From Methylacidiphilaceae bacterium (GTDB lineage: Bacteria; Verrucomicrobiota; Verrucomicrobiia; Methylacidiphilales; Methylacidiphilaceae): a stretch of 6,484 nt of DNA. How positions within the stretch are numbered: the first letter of the stretch is position 1; every line of letters begins with the position of its first letter. The notes below the pieces were generated by a model, which worked only from the letters and a program-made list of their open reading frames with translations, did no database searches and was not told the DNA's origin. Where the stretch lies: positions 1-6,484 of the forward strand of contig JAQUAR010000077.1 of the NCBI GenBank assembly GCA_028687155.1, written 5' to 3'. The position numbers and the translations under genes are program-made. Below, piece after piece: positions 1 to 6,317 of the stretch.

Positions 1-30
1 ATGCATGAGCGCCCCCCGGGCCTGCCGGAC

Positions 31-275
31 TTAGTCGAATTTCGCAGGGTAGAATCCCAAGTGATCCGGCTTTGCCTTGAGCCGCTGCCGCCGACCAAAC
101 TCCTCGGGCAGCTTGCTCGGAACCGCTTCGCCTCTCCGGTCCGCTTCCTCCGTCTTCTCCAAGATGACAAAGTGCACCACGTCGTCTTCGGCCACCCAAT
201 CCCGCGGGTCAATGTAGGATCGCTCTTGAAGGGTCGATCAAGATCGAGAAGAACAACGATATAAGGGCCGATGGC
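31..275 (-). pseudogene. Frameshifted remnant of an unidentified gene
   Basis: Two - strand open segments in different frames look like one broken protein. The upstream segment (from 275 down to about 230) follows a TAG stop at 276-278, has no start codon, and begins AIGPYIVVLLDLDRPF. The downstream segment (237 to 31) gives 68 residues, contains YIDPRDWV and FVILEKTEEADRR, and ends in HLGFYPAKFD with a TAA stop at 31-33. The second segment has a TGA at 238-240 immediately before it, so a shift of reading phase near 230-240 is needed to join the two. I do not recognise the family. It lies 16 nt downstream of the TOPRIM-like gene on the same strand and could be a decayed third member of that cassette or an unrelated relic. 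The + strand frame over the same bases (1-264) reads like a shadow. A programmed frameshift or a sequencing error cannot be excluded. Confidence 0.4.
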
Positions 276-291
276 CTACCGGCGGGCGCGC

Positions 292-870
292 TCAAGTTTC
301 CCGGCGAAAAGCCATCCGTAGAGCGTCGAGAAATCGTTTCAGCGATGGGTCGATGGTCGCAGCACGCGACAGGTCCATCGCATCAATGATATCGTTTGCA
401 AATTCGATGCCGCCGAAGTTTGGAGTTACGCCGGCGCTCTGGACAGCGTGGATCAGTTCTTGCTTATAGTGGCCGCGGTCGCACTTTTGGTCCGGTGCCC
501 GGCAGCCTTCCCCAAGGGCCTCCTTGAAGGCAGCACCGTCTAACAACAACCATCGCTCGACATGTGGATCGGGTATCGCGAGCACTGCCGTCACGGGACT
601 CAACTGCGTGGGAATCTCTCGAGCGCGGTCGTTTAGCCCTTTGCAATTTGCGTCGGTCGCAACGACGATGAGGTCGGGAGAAGCACCTTCTTCCTTGATA
701 TCTCGGAGATATTCACGGAGTTCGTTGACGACCTTACCGTGGCCTCTGCGGGCGCTGCGCCACTTGACCTCAACCGAGAGCTTCGACTCTTTCGCCACTC
801 GCCGGATCAGCGCCCCGACGATTTCGCGGTGCGCGAAGTCTTCCCCAAATGCGGCGATTGACTTAAGCAT
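292..870 (-). CDS. TOPRIM-like small protein (DUF4276/RloB/AbiL-type), partner of the adjacent ATPase
   Basis: This 192-residue protein is encoded directly after the ATPase gene; its ATG (868-870) overlaps the ATPase stop by 8 bp, so translation is probably coupled. A GAGGGGGGA ribosome binding site sits upstream. Visible features are an N-terminal acidic motif FGED (residues 8-11), a strand followed by ATDANCKG (71-78, D73), and AIPDPHVERWLLLD (98-111, E105). This spacing of an early Glu, a central Asp motif and a later helix with E-x-W is what I expect of TOPRIM-fold nuclease-like proteins of the DUF4276/RloB group. Such proteins commonly pair with AAA15-type ATPases, as in AbiL and PARIS (AriA/AriB). 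I infer that it is the toxic or nuclease effector held by the ATPase. The exact family is uncertain because motif recall was the only evidence, and the catalytic residues cannot be confirmed by eye. Confidence 0.75.
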   Translation of the reverse strand: MLKSIAAFGEDFAHREIVGALIRRVAKESKLSVEVKWRSARRGHGKVVNELREYLRDIKEEGASPDLIVVATDANCKGLNDRAREIPTQLSPVTAVLAIPDPHVERWLLLDGAAFKEALGEGCRAPDQKCDRGHYKQELIHAVQSAGVTPNFGGIEFANDIIDAMDLSRAATIDPSLKRFLDALRMAFRRET

Positions 871-2191
871 CGAAGTCCCCCCTCAGCAGACGCTCCGACA
901 CCAGCAGGTGTTCTTCTTTCCGGTCCTTCAAGGCAAGGTCGATGTCACGCTTCCGAGTCAGTTCCCCCAGATTTCCATACGTAGTGAGAGGCTCGATTCC
1001 AGTCCCGGATTCCGATTTCTGGACGACGAAAAGGGAGTCGTCTGGAATAAGGTCCGGTAGGATGGGCGAGTGCGTGGTCACGATGTATTGCGTCTGGCCA
1101 AGGCTAGACCTGGTTTTGAGAAACTCCGCGATGAGTTCGATGCGCCTGGGGTGGATACCGTTTTCCGGCTCCTCAAATCCGACCAGGGAAGGGGGCTCCT
1201 TGGCTCCCGTGAGCGCGAGCATGCCGAGAATCCGCAGAGTGCCCTCCGACAGAACGCGGGCGGGAATGAGTATGCCTGCTTCCTTGAGTCTCAATTCGAC
1301 TTCGCCCAAGTCGTTGACTTCGACGTCGATGCTCTCGATCTGAGGCAAGATGGTATGCAACGCCTTTTCTACAGCTCCGAATTGCCGGGGTTCCAGTGCC
1401 TTGAGGGTGTTGAGATAAGCAGGTAACTCCTCGCCCATGAGCCCGATATGTCGGACCTCCTTGACCGGGTTGGCAGCGCGCATCCGTTCTCGGGGTTCGA
1501 AATAGAAAAACAGCCAGCTTTCCAGTTCCTGACGTGCAGCCACCAGATGCGGGTAATACGGCGGATAGTGCGGCAGCGATAAGATGCTGTGATCGAGATA
1601 AAGATCTAAGTAGGTGGGGTGGGCTTGCCCTTCGAGCCGCAGGTGCAACCGGTTATCCCGACGGGATAGGAAAGGATCGCGGTTGCCGGTCGGCTCCCCT
1701 TTCCTGTTTAGCGCTGCAAGATATTCATCAACCACCCGGAGAATGCCGGATTTCGGCAACATCTCGATCTCAATACAGTAACGAAGGTCACGCTCTCGTA
1801 CCGCCTCTTGGGCTCTTTCTGGCGTCGATGCAGAGGATGAGCCGGAGTCCGAAGGTCGCCTGAGGTCCCGAACTTGTTTGTTTACACCATCGACAACGGC
1901 CTTGGAGAGGGTGAAATCCGCTTCTATGCGGAAACGGGCACTGCCTTGTGCCAACAGGCCCTTAAGACCATTCTCAGGAAAAGAAAACGATTCCAGTGGC
2001 TTGCCACGATAGGGCGGCTCGAAGGCTTCTTTCAGCGTGCGGCTGGATGCGGTCTTGGAGAGTAGCTGCAAAGCGTCGAGAAAGTTGCTCTTGCCTGCGG
2101 CGTTCGGTCCGAAGAGAACCGATAAGGGCTGCAGTCGTACCTCAACATCTCGCAAGGACTTGTAACCTCGTATTTTTATGCGGTTGAGCAT
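863..2191 (-). CDS. AAA15/OLD-like ABC-type ATPase, probable defence sensor
   Basis: The 442-residue protein has the full set of ABC/SMC-like ATPase motifs. Walker A is FGPNAAGKSN (27-36). The signature-like motif is LSEGTLR (314-320). Walker B is GFEEPENGIHP (338-348), and the switch histidine is in VTTHSPIL (371-378, H374). The N-terminus, MLNRIKIRGYKSLRD, is typical of RecF/OLD-like AAA15 and AAA21 proteins. A Ser-rich low-complexity linker lies at about 113-124. The middle region (about 130-310) is the family-specific insertion. Purine-rich bases (GGGAAGAG) lie just before the ATG. The gene overlaps the TOPRIM-like gene by 8 bp, giving the split ATPase plus TOPRIM arrangement that single-chain OLD proteins combine in one polypeptide. 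I infer a cytoplasmic phage sensor that holds or releases its partner. A role in DNA repair is the main alternative. The active-site motifs look intact. Confidence 0.88.
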   Translation of the reverse strand: MLNRIKIRGYKSLRDVEVRLQPLSVLFGPNAAGKSNFLDALQLLSKTASSRTLKEAFEPPYRGKPLESFSFPENGLKGLLAQGSARFRIEADFTLSKAVVDGVNKQVRDLRRPSDSGSSSASTPERAQEAVRERDLRYCIEIEMLPKSGILRVVDEYLAALNRKGEPTGNRDPFLSRRDNRLHLRLEGQAHPTYLDLYLDHSILSLPHYPPYYPHLVAARQELESWLFFYFEPRERMRAANPVKEVRHIGLMGEELPAYLNTLKALEPRQFGAVEKALHTILPQIESIDVEVNDLGEVELRLKEAGILIPARVLSEGTLRILGMLALTGAKEPPSLVGFEEPENGIHPRRIELIAEFLKTRSSLGQTQYIVTTHSPILPDLIPDDSLFVVQKSESGTGIEPLTTYGNLGELTRKRDIDLALKDRKEEHLLVSERLLRGDFDA

Positions 2192-2474
2192 TTTGCTCTC
2201 TTCCCTTATTCCATGAGCTTACAGGAGCGTGCCCCAGGAATGTTAGTGGTTAGGGCGTGAGCGATCCTGGCGCCTGCGTCTTTCAGCACCCGCTCTTCGG
2301 ACAGGCTCCTCAGGCACTGCTTTACCGAAAGCGGCAGCTCCCGCTATGGCGCTCCTACGTTGCACCGCGCTACTCCTCGACTCTACCCAAGCATTCCCCT
2401 GCGGCTTGCCAAATGGAGCGAGCTGCGGCGCATGATGGGAAGTTCTCGCACTAAGTCTAAGTCCGACAGGCAGG
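2192..2474. other. Spacer between the ATPase gene and the ribosomal operon; no gene seen
   Basis: About 283 bases separate the end of the TMEM14-like gene from the ATPase start, with both neighbours on the - strand. I see no tRNA, no hairpin followed by a T-run, and no convincing promoter. A - strand frame without a start codon (about 46 codons, ending in a TAA near 2210) reads in a protein-like way, but it is too short to call. A small tandem repeat of TAAGTC lies near 2454-2465. The boundary between housekeeping and accessory genes falls in this stretch. Confidence 0.5.
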
Positions 2475-2831
2475 CTAATGCTGCCACGCCAGGAAAAGAT
2501 AGGGGAGCAGAAAGGCAGAAAAAAGCAGCATCAAGGCGAGGAGAGCACCCACAAAGGCCTTTCTCCGCTCGCCAGCCAAAACGGCCTTCCAGACGACGAC
2601 CGATCTCCAAATCAAGAGGAGCAAAAAGAGTGCGACAAGGAGAAGGGCCATCGGCAATGCCCAGGAAACTCCTCGCCTCGTCAGCACGCCCAGGCAGATG
2701 GCGATAACGCCGAATCCCCCTCCTGAGAAGAGAGCGGTCTTTGCCTTTCGGGGGTTGGAGAGATAGCCGGTGGTGCCCAACGCGATCAGCCCTAGCCCAT
2801 AGATAATCAGCCATCGGGCGACCTCTTTCAT
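2475..2831 (-). CDS. TMEM14-like small integral membrane protein, translationally coupled to obg
   Basis: The 118-residue reading frame starts at the ATG at 2829-2831, which overlaps the obg stop as ATGA, and ends at a TAG (2475-2477). The same frame stays open further upstream, but only as antisense-free shadow inside obg, so the overlapping ATG is preferred. The protein is almost entirely hydrophobic, with four likely membrane helices: about residues 6-24, 33-50, 56-80 and 90-116. Short charged stretches (NPRKAK near 26-31 and GERRKA near 87-92) separate them. The pattern of a Gly-rich first helix, a charged loop, and a GGGFG motif in the second helix resembles the TMEM14 (Tmemb_14) family, whose bacterial role is unknown. 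Coupling to obg suggests a matched expression level, but I make no functional claim. A misassigned small membrane protein of another family is possible. Confidence 0.72.
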   Translation of the reverse strand: MKEVARWLIIYGLGLIALGTTGYLSNPRKAKTALFSGGGFGVIAICLGVLTRRGVSWALPMALLLVALFLLLLIWRSVVVWKAVLAGERRKAFVGALLALMLLFSAFLLPYLFLAWQH

Positions 2832-3913
2832 CGGAGGTTCGGGGTCGAGAATCCGACGGCTTCGGGGAGATTCGCCGCGGAAAGGCCGGACGCAAGCTTC
2901 TGCCGAAAGGTAGCGATGAGCTCGGGAATTCCCTGACCGGTTTGGGCGGAGACAAAAAGCGGCTCCTCCCCTCCCGGACGAGCCCGACGCAGGGCGGCTT
3001 TGCGCGCTGTCCGCAAATCGACCTTGTTGCCGACGACCACGAAAGGGCGTTCGGCTAAACCATGGCCGTAGGCTTCCAGTTCCTGCCGCAGGAGCAGAAA
3101 GTCGGCCAGAGGATCGCTCCCCGAGAGGTCGAGCACCAGGAGCAAGAGGCGGCACCGCTCGACGTGGCGAAGAAATTCGTCGCCCAAACCCTTCCCAAGA
3201 TGCGCCTCGCGAATCAATCCAGGAATATCCGCGACGGTAAGCCGATGGCCGTCCGGCCATTCGAGGACCCCGACGGACGGGGAGAGCGTCGTGAACGGGT
3301 AGTCCGCTACCTTCGGCTCCGCAGAAGTAAGCCGGCGCAGCAGGCTCGATTTTCCCGCGTTGGGGAGTCCCACGAGCCCGATATCGGCTAAGAGTTTCAG
3401 CTCAAAAACGAACTGCCCGCCCTCCCCCGGTTTTCCGGGGTCGGCTCGGCGGGGTGCCTGGTTTTGAGGGCCGCGGAAATGCCAATTCCCCCAGCCGCCC
3501 CTTCCGCCCCGGCAGAGAACGAAGCGATCGGTCGGAGGGGTAAGGTCGGCGAGTTGGACAAGGGGCGCATCGCGCGACGGGAGAGGCAGCAGCTTTGAGC
3601 CCTCTTCGGGAGCGCTGCTGATGAGGCTCACGACCGTTCCCGGAGGAACGGGAAGAACGAGGTCCGAGCCCTTGCGCCCTGATTTCTTGGCTCCCGCGCC
3701 GTTCCGCCCGTTCTGAGCCAGTTGATGAGGTGCAAAGAAGAGGTGGGAGAGATCGTCGCGGTGGGGATCGATGAGGAGCACGACATCCCCACCTTTGCCG
3801 CCGTCACCGCCCTCGGGCCCACCATGAGGCTCGTAGGGAGCCCTCCGAAAGCTGACACACCCGCGTCCCCCGTCCCCTGCCTTGGCGAAGATTCTTACTC
3901 GATCGACGAACAT
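2828..3913 (-). CDS. obg: Obg/CgtA GTPase, 50S ribosome assembly factor
   Basis: Obg is an essential GTPase that binds the large ribosomal subunit and links ribosome maturation to growth and stress. The 361-residue protein begins MFVDRVRIFAKAGDGGRGC, the typical start of the glycine-rich Obg domain, which runs to about residue 170 and includes GGPEGGDGGKGG (31-42) and a later GGRGGWGN segment (136-143). The GTPase domain follows: G1 GLPNAGKS (182-189), G2 with YPFTT (205-209), G3 DIPG (229-232), G4 NKVD (296-299) and G5 SAQ (322-324). Only about 20 residues follow the G domain, so there is no OCT domain; this is a short-form Obg. It sits in the classical rplU-rpmA-obg order, 65 nt after rpmA, and overlaps the next gene as ATGA. 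The ribosome binding site is weak (CGGAAA), which may keep its level below that of the ribosomal proteins. Confidence 0.97.
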   Translation of the reverse strand: MFVDRVRIFAKAGDGGRGCVSFRRAPYEPHGGPEGGDGGKGGDVVLLIDPHRDDLSHLFFAPHQLAQNGRNGAGAKKSGRKGSDLVLPVPPGTVVSLISSAPEEGSKLLPLPSRDAPLVQLADLTPPTDRFVLCRGGRGGWGNWHFRGPQNQAPRRADPGKPGEGGQFVFELKLLADIGLVGLPNAGKSSLLRRLTSAEPKVADYPFTTLSPSVGVLEWPDGHRLTVADIPGLIREAHLGKGLGDEFLRHVERCRLLLLVLDLSGSDPLADFLLLRQELEAYGHGLAERPFVVVGNKVDLRTARKAALRRARPGGEEPLFVSAQTGQGIPELIATFRQKLASGLSAANLPEAVGFSTPNLR

Positions 3914-3946
3914 GCGTATTTCCGTGTGCCTTTAGATCGCACAAGG

Positions 3947-3976
3947 AGAAGAGAGTCCAGACCGAGTGGCTCTTCT
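3947..3976 (-). other. Hairpin in the rpmA-obg spacer
   Basis: The arms AGAAGAG (3947-3953) and CTCTTCT (3970-3976) are perfect complements. An inner CCA/TGG pairing (3957-3959 with 3967-3969), a 7-nt loop and a 3-nt bulge complete the structure. It begins two bases after the rpmA stop codon in the transcribed direction and is not followed by a T-run, so it is not a classical terminator. It may stabilise the 3' end of the rplU-rpmA message or mark a processing site, which would lower obg expression relative to the ribosomal proteins. Confidence 0.45.
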
Positions 3977-3978
3977 GC

Positions 3979-4233
3979 CTAGACCGGCTGACCGGTCTGA
4001 ATATGAACTTTCCGGTTGAGGCGGTCCCAACGCACGACACCGTCGGCCAGGGCAAAAAGCGTAAAGTCGCGGCCCTGTCCGACGTTCTCCCCTGGATGAA
4101 AGCGTGTTCCCCTCTGCCGGATCAAAATGTTGCCGCTACGGACCCGCTGGCCGCCGTAGCGCTTCACTCCCAGACGCTTGCTATTGCTGTCGCGCCCGTT
4201 GCGCGAGCTTCCTTGACCCTTTTTGTGTGCCAT
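3979..4233 (-). CDS. rpmA: 50S ribosomal protein bL27
   Basis: The 84-residue protein begins [20 protein letters not shown], the characteristic N-terminal arm that reaches towards the peptidyl transferase centre. It continues through GVKRYGGQ and the [18 protein letters not shown] core. It starts at the conserved MAHKK and has no N-terminal extension of the type cleaved in Firmicutes. Length is normal for the family. It follows rplU after 9 nt with a modest GAGA ribosome binding site, so the two genes are cotranscribed. Confidence 0.98.
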   Translation of the reverse strand: MAHKKGQGSSRNGRDSNSKRLGVKRYGGQRVRSGNILIRQRGTRFHPGENVGQGRDFTLFALADGVVRWDRLNRKVHIQTGQPV

Positions 4234-4242
4234 GATCGTTCT

Positions 4243-4575
4243 CTACACAGATTTCTTGCCGATGGATAACTCTACCACACGTACGCGCGCCAAGCGCTGA
4301 CGATGGCCGACCGTCCGGTGATAACCCTTCCGGCGACGATAGCGGAAGGCGACGACCTTAGGAGCTCGAATTTCTTCGAGCAGTTCGAAAACCGCCTTTG
4401 CTCCGGCCACGCGAGGCGTGCCGACCTCCGTTTTCCCGTCGGCCTCGATGAGGAGTACCTCCTCGGTGGTCCACTTCTCTCCGGCGGAAATCCCCTTCTT
4501 CGGGAGCTCGATTTCGAGAATGGCTCCCTCTTCTGCGCGGTATTGCTTCCCGCCCGTACGAATCACAGCAGTCAT
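4243..4575 (-). CDS. rplU: 50S ribosomal protein bL21
   Basis: bL21 binds 23S rRNA early in large-subunit assembly. The start was set at 4575 because the protein then begins MTAVIRTGGKQYRAEEG, which aligns with the conserved family start. The upstream ATG at 4674 in the same frame would add 33 residues that do not look like bL21 and would overlap leader RNA structure. The result is 110 residues, close to the usual length of about 103. The conserved FRYRRRKGYHRTVGHRQ segment (about residues 78-94) is the RNA-binding part. A GGAGG ribosome binding site lies only 3 nt from the ATG, which is tighter than average. It is the first gene of the rplU-rpmA-obg operon and has a leader of about 370 nt that appears highly structured. 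Confidence 0.97.
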   Translation of the reverse strand: MTAVIRTGGKQYRAEEGAILEIELPKKGISAGEKWTTEEVLLIEADGKTEVGTPRVAGAKAVFELLEEIRAPKVVAFRYRRRKGYHRTVGHRQRLARVRVVELSIGKKSV

Positions 4576-4594
4576 AGTCCTCCGATGCACTAGC

Positions 4595-4796
4595 CCCTGT
4601 TCCGCAGCCTCCCGGCTCGATCCAGGGTTTTGGACTCGCATCCGCGAGCCCCGGGCGGTTCTCGGCCCTATCAATCAGAGTCCACCGGCCCAAGCCGCTT
4701 CCATCCGCTTTGGCGGGCAACTCGATGGGAAATCATATGCGTTTGGGAGAAGCTGTCCAGCACATAAGCGGCTTGGGCCGCCTGCCAAACCGCAGG
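4595..4796 (-). promoter_or_regulatory. Structured rplU leader RNA with a three-way junction
   Basis: Reading the - strand from upstream: hairpin P1 (GCAGG 4792-4796 with CCTGC 4781-4785, loop 6). Next, directly abutting, is 15-bp helix P2 (4766-4780 with 4686-4700), closing a three-way junction. The junction holds helix P3 (4760-4765 with 4735-4740, six pairs including a G-U on this strand) and helix P4 (4724-4728 with 4701-4705, plus an inner 3-bp stem with a 4-nt loop). There is no gap between P2 and P3 or between P4 and P2. Then comes helix P5, GGACTC/GAGTCC (4678-4683 with 4632-4637), with an inner CGAG/CTCG stem. Last is hairpin P6 (CCCTG/CAGGG, 4623-4627 with 4595-4599), holding AGCC/GGCT around a GGGA loop, a GNRA tetraloop only on this strand. 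P6 ends 11 nt before the GGAGG site, so it could gate translation. Autoregulation by bL21 is inference; an independent small RNA is the alternative. Confidence 0.55.
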
Positions 4797-5112
4797 GGAC
4801 GGGGACCAGCCAAAGGGATGGGCTCTGAACGGGGTCGGCGGCCGACGCGATCGATCTCGGCTTCATTGGTCGAGAGAAGCGGAAGGCCAGGATCACACCA
4901 GAGCAATCGGGCAAGGCAAGCGATCCGAATGTATTTGCCAAAATGATCTCTCTCATAAGAACAATCAAATATCATTATGTCACGAGAGGTCGTATAAAAT
5001 CGAGGAAACGAGGCGGGGGCGAGGGAAGTCCTAACGAAGCGGCCGGGGCCGTTTCGCAAGCCGCAGGAGAACGCTTGGTAGAGAGGCGGGTGAAAGGCCT
5101 CCACGGATAACG
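4797..5112. other. Divergent control region upstream of cbbX, with a leader hairpin
   Basis: No gene is seen in this stretch. AT-rich bases at about 4925-5000 hold the candidate rplU promoter on the - strand and a TATAAA (4993-4998) on the + strand that could serve as a cbbX -10, though no good -35 is spaced for it. A 13-bp odd-centred palindrome, GTCGGCGGCCGAC, lies near 4836-4850. In the presumed cbbX leader, 5035-5043 pairs with 5048-5056 around a CGGG loop to give a nine-pair helix. One pair is G-U on the + strand and would be C-A on the other strand, so the hairpin favours the cbbX transcript. Confidence 0.45.
4955..4983 (-). promoter_or_regulatory. Candidate sigma70-type promoter for rplU-rpmA-obg
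   Basis: On the - strand, GTGACA (4983-4978, 5/6 to the -35 consensus) and TCTTAT (4960-4955, 4/6 to the -10) are separated by 17 nt. They lie in the only clearly AT-rich part of the divergent region. Initiation near 4948 would give a leader of about 373 nt that contains the whole structured element at 4595-4796. Confidence 0.45.
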
Positions 5113-6057
5113 ATGAACGAAGAGGGGAAGGAATCTCAGGCGGCCGCCGGGGTGGGCGAGCAACTGGTCGATCTCGGCGAGGCTCTCGCCGGCGCTGGAG
5201 TTGGAGAGGTTCTGGCCGAGCTCGAGGCCGAGCTCATCGGGTTGGCTCCGGTTAAGCGCCGGGTACGGGAGATCGCGGATTTTCTCCTCGTGGAACGGCT
5301 GCGAAGCTCCGTCGGGCTTCAGACTCAGGTTCCGACCCTCCACATGTCCTTCACGGGCTCACCGGGGACCGGGAAGACGACCGTCGCCCTGCGGATGGGA
5401 AAAATTCTTCATCGTCTCGGCTATGTCCGGAAAGGACACCTCGTGGTTGCCGGCCGCGACGACCTCGTCGGTCAATATGTTGGCCATACCGCCCCGAGGA
5501 CCAAGGAGGTGATCAAACGGGCGATGGGAGGGGTTCTCTTCATCGACGAGGCCTATTCCCTCTACCGTCCGGAGAGCGAGCGGGATTATGGGCTGGAGGC
5601 GGTGTCGATCCTCCTGCAATCGATGGAGGACTACCGGAACGATCTGGTCGTGATCTTTGCGGGTTATCGCGACCGGATGGCGACCTTCTTCGCCTCCAAT
5701 CCCGGCTTGCGCTCGCGGATCGCCCATCACATCGACTTCCCCGACTATACCTTTGAAGAGCTGGTGTCGATCGGGGATCTCATGGTTCGGGCTCAGGGGT
5801 ATTTTTTCGATCCGCCGGGACAGGAGGCTTTTCGGGAATACTTAGCCCTGCGCCGCAAGCAGCCGCTTTTCGCAAATGCGCGCAGCGTTCGTAATGCCAT
5901 CGATCGCATCAAGCTCCGGCAGGCCGCCCGCTTGATTTCCGCCGGCGGAAAGATTCCCGCCGAAGAGCTCATGCGGATCGACGCGTCGGATGTTCGCCAG
6001 AGCCGCGTCTTTACCGACCGGGAAGGTGGGGAGAGCCAAGCAAGAGGAAAATCTTGA
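5113..6057 (+). CDS. cbbX: CbbX, red-type Rubisco activase
   Basis: CbbX is a hexameric AAA+ ATPase in the cytoplasm that pulls on the Rubisco large subunit to release inhibitory sugar phosphates from red-type form I Rubisco. The 314-residue protein closely follows the family from about residue 40. It has [14 protein letters not shown] (41-54), Walker A GSPGTGKT (82-89), the pore-loop region [13 protein letters not shown] (120-132), Walker B VLFIDEA (141-147), AGYRDRM (183-189), the arginine-finger region [15 protein letters not shown] (196-210) and a sensor-2 segment [13 protein letters not shown] (253-265). The first 40 residues and the Gly/Glu-rich tail after residue 300 are variable. No Shine-Dalgarno is strong at this start, but the conserved core requires no upstream extension. 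Transketolase lies downstream, supporting a CBB-cycle role. No Rubisco genes are in the window. Its presence implies that a red-type Rubisco is encoded elsewhere nearby. Confidence 0.97.
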   Translation: MNEEGKESQAAAGVGEQLVDLGEALAGAGVGEVLAELEAELIGLAPVKRRVREIADFLLVERLRSSVGLQTQVPTLHMSFTGSPGTGKTTVALRMGKILHRLGYVRKGHLVVAGRDDLVGQYVGHTAPRTKEVIKRAMGGVLFIDEAYSLYRPESERDYGLEAVSILLQSMEDYRNDLVVIFAGYRDRMATFFASNPGLRSRIAHHIDFPDYTFEELVSIGDLMVRAQGYFFDPPGQEAFREYLALRRKQPLFANARSVRNAIDRIKLRQAARLISAGGKIPAEELMRIDASDVRQSRVFTDREGGESQARGKS

Positions 6058-6097
6058 GATCACTGTCGTAGACGGATCGTGCGGGCCGTTCGCTCGC

Positions 6098-6126
6098 TTG
6101 ACAGAGCCCGAAGCGAACCGCATTAT
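6098..6126 (+). promoter_or_regulatory. Candidate sigma70-type promoter for the transketolase gene
   Basis: A perfect -35 TTGACA (6098-6103), a 17-nt spacer and CATTAT (6121-6126, 4/6 to the -10) lie 41 nt after the cbbX stop. A 7-bp inverted repeat, GTTCGCT (6088-6094) with AGCGAAC (6112-6118), straddles the -35 and could be an operator. Initiation near 6133 would give a leader of about 185 nt. It would allow transketolase expression independent of cbbX. Confidence 0.5.
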
Positions 6127-6243
6127 CGCGTCGACGGGGTGTCGGCATAAGAGCCGCTCGTTGGGATGGGGCCCCTTGTTCCCTCGCCACCCTTTGCCAG
6201 GAGCAGAGGAAGAGCCGGCAGAGCGTTCCTGCACGGCACCGGT

Positions 6244-6284
6244 CGGGGCAAGTTTTCGGGATCACCCACGACGAAAACGCCCCG
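6244..6284 (+). promoter_or_regulatory. Strong hairpin in the transketolase leader
   Basis: CGGGGC (6244-6249) pairs with GCCCCG (6279-6284), and GTTTTCG (6252-6258) pairs with CGAAAAC (6272-6278). This gives 13 pairs with a 2-nt AA bulge and a 13-nt loop that may fold further by GG/CC pairing. It ends 33 nt before the start codon and is followed by purines, not by a T-run, so it is not a typical terminator in either direction. A role in message stability or in regulation of translation is inferred. Confidence 0.55.
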
Positions 6285-6317
6285 AGATGAGAACCTCCAA
6301 AAAAAGGGAAACCAAAG

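Noticed and set aside
1..264. 87-residue + strand frame at the window start
   Set aside because: It is antisense to the more protein-like - strand remnant, and its composition looks like a shadow frame.
2207..2350. Short protein-like - strand frame in the spacer before the ATPase gene
   Set aside because: It is about 46 codons, has no ATG or evident ribosome binding site, follows an in-frame stop, and matches no family I recognise.
2832..3260. Longer 261-residue - strand frame upstream of the TMEM14-like gene
   Set aside because: The extension lies wholly inside obg in another frame, is Arg/Ser/Pro rich like a shadow, and the ATGA overlap provides a natural start at 2831.
4606..4630. tRNA-like T-arm (GGCTCGATCC) in the divergent region
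   Set aside because: The loop lacks the TTC of a true T-arm, and no acceptor stem, anticodon arm or D-arm can be placed around it; the bases are better explained by the rplU leader hairpin.
4576..4674. Upstream in-frame ATG (4674) giving a 143-residue bL21
   Set aside because: The 33 extra residues do not resemble the bL21 N-terminus, while the ATG at 4575 aligns with the conserved family start, has a GGAGG site, and leaves the structured leader untranslated.
4686..4800. Known housekeeping RNA (RNase P, tmRNA, 6S, SRP) in the structured region
   Set aside because: None of the conserved core motifs of RNase P, tmRNA or SRP RNA is present, and the three-way junction does not fit the long rod of 6S RNA.
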